NCBI RefSeq assembly: GCF_022780145.1
Contig: NZ_JALEXO010000184.1
Span: 1-5,753, forward strand
Direction of reading: 5' to 3'
DNA: 5,753 bases
DNA from: Intestinibacter sp.
GTDB lineage: Bacteria > Bacillota > Clostridia > Peptostreptococcales > Peptostreptococcaceae
Numbering within the stretch: position 1 is the stretch's first letter; each line of letters begins with the position of its first letter. Positions 1-5,126 of this stretch are shown piece after piece. The position numbers and the translations under genes were made by a program. The notes under the pieces were generated by a model. It searched no databases and had not been told where the DNA came from. It was given only the letters and a program-made list of their open reading frames with translations.

Positions 1-1101
1 AATATAAACATAAAAGATAGCATAAAGGTAGCTGGATTTGCTACTTTAATACTGTACTTTTTATGTATCGTAGTACACCAAATCTTAAATTTAACTTTAG
101 GAGAATATTCGTCTTACATAAGTGCTTTAGATATACTATTATTAGTTAATGGAGGAAGTTTAAGCGCATTTACAAATGCAGGAGGCATGGGATTTGGTAA
201 TTACTATAGCGTAAGTTTGCAGGTATCTATGCTGATACTTATTTTACTACCTGCATTATGTATGATGATTTCTTATAAATTATTTTTAAAACAAAAAAAT
301 ACAGATGAGCTATCTTTAATTACACAAGCTATAGGAGTAGGGATCATATACGGTATCGTACTTGGTGCTTTGGCGCTTCTATCTAAAAATAGTGTCTCAT
401 TAGGCGGAGGATTTTTCTCTTCTGGGTACAGTATAGTATATGGATTTAGCTTTATAAGTGTTTTACTTAGAGGATTGTTGATAGGGTTTTTATCAATTTT
501 ATATATAGGTGTAAAAAAGGAATACGAACAAAATAATATTTACCTTGGAATTTTTAAATATACTGCAAAGACAATATTTGTAGGGTATTTAATAATATTT
601 ATTCTTTTGCTTTTAGGTCATTTTGTAGGGCTTTCTTATGTATACGAGCTTGGGCTTGGAAGTTCTATATCAAATATAAATATTTTTGTACTAATCAGCC
701 AATTGGCAGCTTATATATGGGGCTTTGCTAATTTCAATCCTGTTACTATAGGAAGTAAAAATTTATTTTTAGTGAATTTATTTTCTAGTTCTTTGAGTAT
801 AGATTTTAAATTGTGTTTAGTAGCGTTTGTCGCTTTATCTATTTTAATCCTTTTAATTTCAGGAATGAAGCTTAGAGAAAAATACAAAAATTCAACTGAA
901 AAGACTGTTTTGATATTTAGTATTATTTACGCACTTATTATGGCAGTGTTGTCTATATTTACTTCTGTTGATGTAAATGGAGGATCTTTATTGGGATATA
1001 ATGTACAAATGGGAATGAGTACAATTTTTACAATAGTGATAAGCTTTATTTACAGCTTTATAGTAGCTTTTATAGGGTTTAAATTAAGCGATTGGAATTA
1101 G
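1..1101 (+). CDS. Multi-pass membrane protein, 5'-truncated by window edge, function unknown
   Basis: The reading frame is open from base 1 to the TAG at 1099-1101 (366 codons visible). The true start therefore lies before the window, and the first in-frame ATG (187) is almost certainly internal: 62 coherent residues, including a hydrophobic segment, precede it and no SD sits before it. Counting from the first visible codon, hydrophobic membrane-spanning stretches appear at about residues 10-30, 70-96, 107-128, 149-171, 191-214, 226-245, 269-289, 305-327 and 339-363, so about nine segments. The loops between are short and often Gly/Ser/Asn-rich. I see no ATP-binding, transporter-signature or catalytic motif, and I do not recognise the family. 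The next gene, for a double zinc-ribbon protein, starts 18 nt after the stop with its own SD, so the two are probably co-transcribed. A membrane protein that works with a soluble zinc-ribbon partner is an inference from position only. Confidence 0.85.
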   Translation, partial: NINIKDSIKVAGFATLILYFLCIVVHQILNLTLGEYSSYISALDILLLVNGGSLSAFTNAGGMGFGNYYSVSLQVSMLILILLPALCMMISYKLFLKQKNTDELSLITQAIGVGIIYGIVLGALALLSKNSVSLGGGFFSSGYSIVYGFSFISVLLRGLLIGFLSILYIGVKKEYEQNNIYLGIFKYTAKTIFVGYLIIFILLLLGHFVGLSYVYELGLGSSISNINIFVLISQLAAYIWGFANFNPVTIGSKNLFLVNLFSSSLSIDFKLCLVAFVALSILILLISGMKLREKYKNSTEKTVLIFSIIYALIMAVLSIFTSVDVNGGSLLGYNVQMGMSTIFTIVISFIYSFIVAFIGFKLSDWN

Positions 1102-1119
1102 TAGAAAAGAGGTATCAAG

Positions 1120-1743
1120 ATGAATTTACAATTAAAATCAAAAAAATTACAAATAGAAAAAGAAATACACGAATACGAAGACAAAAAAAGTGAAAAAATA
1201 ATGGAACTAGGAATGATTGTATACGACAAAATCAGAAAAGGTCTTATAGATGAGAGTTTGTTTGGAGAAATAATCTACGAAATCAGAAAGGTGGATTTAG
1301 AAATATACAATAGAATGCTAGACATAGCAAATATAGAAGGACACGACGAAAATACTCCTGTATGCGAATGTGGCTATATACCAAAGAGCGATGAAAGATT
1401 CTGCCCTAAATGTGGTAAGGAAATCAACAAAGAGAAAAATTTTATGCTATGTTACGTCTGTGCTAGTAAAATCGATGTGGACTCTAAGTTCTGTGTATGC
1501 TGTGGTTCAAAGGTAGTTAAAAAACAAAAATTCGACATAGATGAATACGAAAAAGATGACTATATTTTAGATGAAGATACTGTAGAGGATGAAGTAGAAA
1601 GCGATGATTTTCAAATAATTGAACAAGATCAAGATGAGGTAATAAAAGGAGAGTTAAAAGAAGAGCAAATATCTGATAAAATATATATAGGCGAAGTAGA
1701 CGAACAAAATACTAGAGATTATCAAAAAGATATTATAAATTAA
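1120..1743 (+). CDS. Double zinc-ribbon protein with coiled-coil N-terminus and acidic tail, function unknown
   Basis: This gene encodes 207 residues. It starts at ATG 1120 after an SD-like AAAAGAGG (1105-1112) and ends at TAA 1741-1743. Residues 1-72 are charged and helical-looking, likely coiled coil. A first treble-clef-like zinc ribbon follows with C82-x-C84 and C95-x-x-C98-G, then a second with C111-x-x-C114 and C125-x-x-C128-G (plus an extra C127). Residues 138-207 are strongly acidic (runs of D/E) and probably disordered. The layout resembles the 'double zinc ribbon' proteins common in Firmicutes, where the ribbons usually mediate protein or nucleic-acid contacts. The acidic tail argues against simple DNA binding and favours a protein-interaction role. 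No signal peptide or membrane segment is seen, so it is cytoplasmic. It lies 18 nt after the membrane-protein gene and probably shares its transcript. No intrinsic terminator follows, so transcription may continue into the Crp-family gene. Confidence 0.88.
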   Translation: MNLQLKSKKLQIEKEIHEYEDKKSEKIMELGMIVYDKIRKGLIDESLFGEIIYEIRKVDLEIYNRMLDIANIEGHDENTPVCECGYIPKSDERFCPKCGKEINKEKNFMLCYVCASKIDVDSKFCVCCGSKVVKKQKFDIDEYEKDDYILDEDTVEDEVESDDFQIIEQDQDEVIKGELKEEQISDKIYIGEVDEQNTRDYQKDIIN

Positions 1744-1758
1744 CTGATAAGGCTCAAA

Positions 1759-1799
1759 ACCTCTATATTAATGTCTTTTAGATAATTAAATATAGGGGT
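1759..1799 (+). promoter_or_regulatory. RNA hairpin predicted to sequester the RBS of the Crp-family gene
   Basis: Bases 1759-1769 (ACCTCTATATT) pair with 1789-1799 (AATATAGGGGT) over 11 consecutive positions, with a single T-G wobble (1762-1796) and a 19-nt loop. The 3' arm contains the AGGGG Shine-Dalgarno element (1794-1798) and the first two bases of the annotated GTG start, so the 5' arm is an anti-SD. There is no U-run after the stem, so it is not a terminator. It would be present on read-through RNA from the upstream operon. A promoter close to the gene (TATATT at 1764-1769 is a weak -10 candidate) would give RNA without the 5' arm and thus with an open RBS. The pairing is visible in the sequence; the control role is inference. 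Confidence 0.5.
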
Positions 1800-2472
1800 G
1801 AGTATTATTTTAAAAAATATAGATGTATTCAAAAATATAAAAATATCTACAATTGAAGAGCTGACTAAAAAAGGATCTGTGTTTAAATTAGAAAAAAAAG
1901 AGGTCTTATTTCATGAAGGAGAAATAGTCGAAAATGTATATTTTCTAATATCAGGCAAGGTTTCAATATATAAAATGAATGAATTCGGAGAGCGAAAGAT
2001 AATTTTTATATTAAATCAAGGCGACATGATAAACGAAGTGCTTATAAATAACTCTACGACAGCTGTTGCATGTGAGGCATTTGAAAAATCTGAAATAGTC
2101 AAATTTAATATAGATGATTTTATCGGAATAATGCAAACAGACTTTAACTTAGTGAAAAACATATTAGATTCCCTAGAAAAAAGAAATAGACGACTTTATA
2201 GACAGCTAAAAAATTCTACTTATATAAAAATCGAAAAAAAGTTGGCCGCAAAGCTATACAGGTTAAATCGAGAATTCGGAGTCGATAAGGGTGAGTGGCG
2301 ACTATTAGATGTCAAGGGAATTACGATGACTTATCTAGCTGATATGCTAGGATGTAAGAGAGAGACATTGTCTAGAGCTATGAAAATACTCCAAAATGAA
2401 AATTTGGTTAAACTAGAAAACAAAAAGATTTATATAAAGCCAGATGAACTTTCATTGTTTTTTAAAAATTAA
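1798..2472 (+). CDS. Crp/Fnr-family transcriptional regulator, probable activator of asr genes
   Basis: This gene encodes about 224 residues, a normal length for the family. Residues about 8-118 form the cyclic-nucleotide-type beta-roll (V-F-K-N-I start, then F-H-E-G-E at 38-42, L-I-S-G-K-V at 50-55, G-D-M-I-N-E at 75-80). The dimerisation helix is about 112-140 and the winged helix-turn-helix about 142-215. The recognition helix reads G185-C-K-R188-E189-T-L-S-R193, matching Crp Arg180/Glu181/Arg185, which read TGTGA half-sites. The Arg-Ser pair that binds the cAMP phosphate in Crp is replaced by Thr-Thr near 87-88, and only two cysteines (C92, C186) exist, so it is neither a cAMP receptor of the E. 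coli type nor an Fe-S FNR. The start is GTG 1798 because an in-frame TAA lies at 1783. That GTG overlaps the only SD (AGGGG, 1794-1798), so true initiation may be at ATT 1804 or 1807. A perfect TGTGA-N6-TCACA site precedes asrA downstream, suggesting its target. Confidence 0.92.
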   Translation: MSIILKNIDVFKNIKISTIEELTKKGSVFKLEKKEVLFHEGEIVENVYFLISGKVSIYKMNEFGERKIIFILNQGDMINEVLINNSTTAVACEAFEKSEIVKFNIDDFIGIMQTDFNLVKNILDSLEKRNRRLYRQLKNSTYIKIEKKLAAKLYRLNREFGVDKGEWRLLDVKGITMTYLADMLGCKRETLSRAMKILQNENLVKLENKKIYIKPDELSLFFKN

Positions 2473-2481
2473 ATAAAAAAT

Positions 2482-2530
2482 AAAAACAGCAATTAATTTA
2501 TATGAGATATAATTTGATTGTTGTTTTTTT
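2482..2530 (+). terminator. Intrinsic terminator after the Crp-family gene
   Basis: A long hairpin begins 9 nt after the stop codon. Outer stem 2482-2496 (AAAAACAGCAATTAA) pairs with 2514-2528 (TTGATTGTTGTTTTT) over 15 positions with two G-T wobbles. After a T-T mismatch the inner stem TTATAT/ATATAA (2498-2503 with 2507-2512) closes on a GAG loop. A run of seven T (2524-2530) follows. The A-rich 5' flank means it could also work in the reverse direction, but no gene comes from that side. Confidence 0.88.
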
Positions 2531-2597
2531 ATTACAAAAGATTACATTTATAAATTTAAATTGAAATAAATATTATATTAGATTACAATTTTTAGTA

Positions 2598-2603
2598 TAT
2601 AAT
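2598..2603 (+). promoter_or_regulatory. Likely -10 box of the LRR-protein gene promoter
   Basis: A consensus TATAAT lies at 2598-2603, 50 nt before the chosen start, giving a predicted transcript start near 2610 and a leader of about 43 nt. The -35 region at the usual spacing (about 2575-2580, ATATTA) is a poor match to TTGACA. A better TTGAAA at 2561-2566 is about 31 bp away, too far to serve. Activation by another factor or an alternative promoter is possible. Because the preceding gene is closed by a strong terminator, a separate promoter is expected in this gap. Confidence 0.5.
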
Positions 2604-2638
2604 GGTATTTTTATACATTATTATATTATTAAATTTAC

Positions 2639-2644
2639 AGGGGG
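2639..2644 (+). promoter_or_regulatory. Shine-Dalgarno that fixes the LRR-protein start at ATG 2653
   Basis: AGGGGG at 2639-2644 stands 8 nt before ATG 2653, an ideal spacing. The longer in-frame ATG at 2602 has no SD and lies inside the predicted -10 box. Starting at 2653 also puts a clean signal peptide at the N-terminus. Confidence 0.85.
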
Positions 2645-2652
2645 TATTAACT

Positions 2653-4950
2653 ATGAAAATTGCTAAAAAAATCACTTCTATTTTTTTATCGCTGTGCCTT
2701 GTATCTTCGTCTTTTATAATTGAGTCATTTGCTATTACTAAAGAGGGTGCTTCTAGTACTTTATCTGCTGAAGAATCTAATTCATCTGACTTTCGTATAA
2801 CAGACGGTGTTTTAAAGGCGTATACAGGAAGCGGTGGAGAGGTTGTCGTGCCAGAAAGTGTTACAAGTATTTCTACGTGGGCTTTTATTTACAACAAGGA
2901 TATAACAGAGATCACATTTCCAAAAAGCCTTATAACTATTGAAGATTCAGCATTTAAGTATTGTTCTAACTTGAAAAAAATAAATTTTTCTGAAGGTCTT
3001 ATCAGCATAGGTGGACATGCTTTTGATGATTGCGATGCTTTAAAAGAGTTAAATCTTCCAAGTTCTCTTAAAAGCATTGGCACTGGTGCATTTTATAATT
3101 GTGATGGTTTAACAGAAATTAGATTGCCTAATAACTTAGAGGAGATAGGTGCAGCATGTTTTAATTGTTCAGAAAATCTCGAAAAAATACATATACCTGA
3201 TTCAGTAAAAAAAATAGGTGGTAAAGCTTTTGGTCGAACACCTATAGTGTCTATCGATTTGCCTAAAGATCTGACTACTATTGAAAACGGTCTATTTTCT
3301 GAGTGTTCAAATTTGGAAAACGTTACTATCCCAAATTCTGTAACTCGTATTGAAGATTCAGCATTTGAAGACTGCACGAGAATAGAAACTATAACTCTTG
3401 GAGATAAAGTGGAATATATTGGAGAAACTGCATTTAATAGATGTAGCGCTTTAAAAAACATAAATTTACAAGATACAATAACAGAAATCGGCGGTGGCGC
3501 ATTTGCAGGATGTAATCAATTGGAAAATATACATGTACCTCGCAATTTAACTAAGATAAATAATGGTACCTTTGCTTCTACAGCTATAAAAAATATAGAT
3601 CTCCCAGATACTGTAGTTGAAATAGGCGATACAGCATTTTCTAATTGCAGGAGACTAAACAGTATATCTATACCTAAAAATCTAAAATCAGTAGGAGACT
3701 CTGCATTTAGAGAATGTAATTTATTAGAAAAGATAGAGCTTCCAGATACAGTTGAAACTATAGGTACATGGGCATTTGCTAATTGTATATCATTATATAG
3801 ATTAGATTTAGGCGAAAGCTTAAAAGAAATTGAACCTAATATAGTTTCAGGCTGCACTAATTTAACTGAAATTATAATTCCAGACTCTGTTACTGTTGTA
3901 AAAGAAAGAGCCTTTGCAAATTGCGATAATTTAAGCAATATTAAATTTTCTAAGAATACAACGACTTTAAATGCGAATTTATTTATGGGCTGCGAGAAGC
4001 TTATGTCTATAAATCTTCCAGATAATATTACTTACATTTCTCCATATTTACTAGATTTTTGTTTTAGTAAAGTCAAAATTTATGTAAATGAGGGGACTTC
4101 AACTGAAGAGAGCTTAAAATCAAGCGGACTTGATTATATACTAAATGAAAAGCCTGTTCAAATAGATATAGCTACATTAAAATTTGATACAATTAAAAAT
4201 CAAGTATATACAGGAGACTTTATAAAACCTACAGTATCGATTTTATCAGGTGATTATTCTCTTGTAGAAAATGTCGACTACAAAGTAGAATATTTAAATA
4301 ATAAATCTGTAGGATTGGCTACAGCTCGTATTACAGGTATCGGAAATTATACTGGAGTTTACGACATTAATTTCAAAATAATACCTAAATCTACTACGTC
4401 TTTTACTATAGATAAAACTACAACTTCATCTGTGACATTAAAATGGGATAAAGTTTCTAGTGCAGATGGATATGCTATTTACAGATACAACACTACAAGC
4501 AAAACTTATAAAAGAATAGCTACAATCGACGGTAATTCTAATTTAACTTATACTGATAGTGGTCGCTTATCAGGGACTATTTATAGCTATAGAATTAAGC
4601 CTATAAAAAGAATAGGTTCTACTACATATTACGGCAATTACTCTTATGTAAAGGCCGTTACAAAACTACTTAAGCCTGTAGTTACTTTAAAATCTACTTC
4701 AAAAGGAACTGTAACTATAAGCTGGAATAAGGTAAATAGAGCTTCTGGCTATAAAATTTATAGAGCTACTTCAAAAAACGGTTCTTATACTCTAGTAAAA
4801 ACTATTTCAGATGGTGATGTAACTAGTTTTAAAAATACTAATCGCACATCGTCAAAATACTATTACTATAAAGTTAAAGCTTATAGAACTGTAGATAATA
4901 AAAATTATTACAGCGATTACAGCACTGTAAAATCTATTAAAGTAAAATAA
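2653..4950 (+). CDS. Secreted BspA-type leucine-rich-repeat protein with Ig-like and two FN3-like domains
   Basis: This gene encodes 765 residues from ATG 2653. Residues 1-27 are a signal peptide: Lys-rich start, hydrophobic core, and E-S-F-A at 24-27 as a likely type I cleavage site. The only Cys in the core (C15) has no lipobox, so it is not a lipoprotein. Residues about 60-83 are a capping partial repeat. Residues 84-472 hold 17 tandem LRR_5 (Treponema/BspA-type) repeats of 22-23 residues with consensus L-x-x-I-x-L-P-x-x-L-x-x-I-G-x-x-A-F-x-x-C-x-x, followed by a C-terminal cap (about 473-495). Residues about 502-578 resemble the beta-rich Ig-like module (V-Y-T-G ... G-N-Y-T-G) frequent in Firmicute surface proteins. 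Two fibronectin III-like domains follow at about 581-670 and 673-765 (S/K-W-x-K-V ... G-Y-x-I-Y-R). No LPxTG, SLH or cell-wall-binding repeats are seen, so anchoring is unknown. BspA-like proteins commonly act in adhesion to host or other bacteria; that role is inferred here. The gene is monocistronic. Confidence 0.93.
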   Translation: MKIAKKITSIFLSLCLVSSSFIIESFAITKEGASSTLSAEESNSSDFRITDGVLKAYTGSGGEVVVPESVTSISTWAFIYNKDITEITFPKSLITIEDSAFKYCSNLKKINFSEGLISIGGHAFDDCDALKELNLPSSLKSIGTGAFYNCDGLTEIRLPNNLEEIGAACFNCSENLEKIHIPDSVKKIGGKAFGRTPIVSIDLPKDLTTIENGLFSECSNLENVTIPNSVTRIEDSAFEDCTRIETITLGDKVEYIGETAFNRCSALKNINLQDTITEIGGGAFAGCNQLENIHVPRNLTKINNGTFASTAIKNIDLPDTVVEIGDTAFSNCRRLNSISIPKNLKSVGDSAFRECNLLEKIELPDTVETIGTWAFANCISLYRLDLGESLKEIEPNIVSGCTNLTEIIIPDSVTVVKERAFANCDNLSNIKFSKNTTTLNANLFMGCEKLMSINLPDNITYISPYLLDFCFSKVKIYVNEGTSTEESLKSSGLDYILNEKPVQIDIATLKFDTIKNQVYTGDFIKPTVSILSGDYSLVENVDYKVEYLNNKSVGLATARITGIGNYTGVYDINFKIIPKSTTSFTIDKTTTSSVTLKWDKVSSADGYAIYRYNTTSKTYKRIATIDGNSNLTYTDSGRLSGTIYSYRIKPIKRIGSTTYYGNYSYVKAVTKLLKPVVTLKSTSKGTVTISWNKVNRASGYKIYRATSKNGSYTLVKTISDGDVTSFKNTNRTSSKYYYYKVKAYRTVDNKNYYSDYSTVKSIKVK
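2902..4068 (+). repeat. Tandem array of 17 LRR_5 coding repeats (about 69 bp each)
   Basis: This block encodes residues 84-472 of the LRR protein. Fifteen units are 23 codons and two (the 5th and 10th) are 22 codons long. Fifteen of the 17 carry a cysteine near the end of the unit; the two short units lack it. The DNA copies have diverged well beyond simple duplication, so the repeats are old, but the 69-bp period keeps spurious frames open on the opposite strand. Confidence 0.88.
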
Positions 4951-4976
4951 TCGATATTAAGTGATTTTAAATTATA

Positions 4977-5012
4977 AAATAACGCTATTGAGTAAAATGG
5001 CGTTATTTTTTT
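4977..5012 (+). terminator. Intrinsic terminator after the LRR-protein gene
   Basis: Bases 4977-4989 (AAATAACGCTATT) pair with 4996-5008 (AATGGCGTTATTT) over 13 positions with one T-G wobble, closing on a 6-nt GAGTAA loop. T residues run through 5006-5012. It lies 26 nt after the stop codon and separates the LRR gene from the asr promoter. The A-rich left flank makes it potentially bidirectional. Confidence 0.92.
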
Positions 5013-5038
5013 GAAAAAATCAAAAAAACAAACTAAAT

Positions 5039-5054
5039 TGTGATAAAAATCACA
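5039..5054. promoter_or_regulatory. Perfect Crp-type operator upstream of asrA
   Basis: TGTGATAAAAATCACA is an exact inverted repeat of 6-base arms (TGTGAT/ATCACA) around AAAA, and an exact match to the Crp consensus TGTGA-N6-TCACA. Its centre, between 5046 and 5047, lies at -41.5 from the start predicted by the extended -10 box at 5073-5081, the class II activator position known for Crp and FNR. I found no second copy in the window. The regulator encoded at 1798-2472 has the matching R-E-x-x-x-R recognition helix. Confidence 0.82.
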
Positions 5055-5072
5055 TAAATAATATCTGCTAAA

Positions 5073-5081
5073 TGGTAATAT
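5073..5081 (+). promoter_or_regulatory. Extended -10 promoter of the asr operon
   Basis: TGGTAATAT fits the extended -10 pattern TG-n-TAtaaT. It predicts +1 near 5088, giving a leader of about 39 nt. The -35 region overlaps the operator and has no TTGACA-like hexamer, as expected for an activator-dependent promoter. A competing -10-like TATAAA lies at 5087-5092; using it would move the operator centre to about -52.5. Confidence 0.65.
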
Positions 5082-5126
5082 TTAATTATAAAACATATAA
5101 GATAAAAAAAGAAAAGGGTGATAATA

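Noticed and set aside
187..189. ATG 187 as start of the first membrane protein
   Set aside because: The frame is open back to base 1 and encodes a further membrane-like segment, and no SD precedes 187. The gene is simply cut by the window edge.
1771..1785. ATG 1771 as a better start for the Crp-family gene
   Set aside because: It is in frame, but a TAA at 1783-1785 ends it after four codons.
1759..1799. Hairpin read as a transcription terminator between the zinc-ribbon and regulator genes
   Set aside because: There is no U-run after the 3' arm, and the arm contains the SD of the following gene.
1798..2472. Regulator as a true Fe-S FNR or cAMP-Crp
   Set aside because: There is no N-terminal cysteine cluster (only C92 and C186), and the Arg-Ser pair needed for cAMP phosphate contact is absent.
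2602..2652. Upstream ATG 2602 as start of the LRR protein (17 extra residues)
   Set aside because: It overlaps the TATAAT box, has no SD, and would put a second hydrophobic stretch before a good signal peptide. ATG 2653 has AGGGGG at ideal spacing.
2889..3938. Three open frames on the minus strand (2889-3083, 3093-3461, 3516-3938)
   Set aside because: They lie antisense within the LRR array, where the 69-bp coding period keeps one reverse frame free of stops. They have no convincing SD, and their Phe/Ser-rich sequence mirrors the repeats.
2653..4950. LRR protein as lipoprotein or sortase-anchored surface protein
   Set aside because: The signal-peptide Cys is preceded by L-S-L within the hydrophobic core, not a lipobox at its end, and the C-terminus ends in an FN3 strand without LPxTG, hydrophobic tail or charged end.
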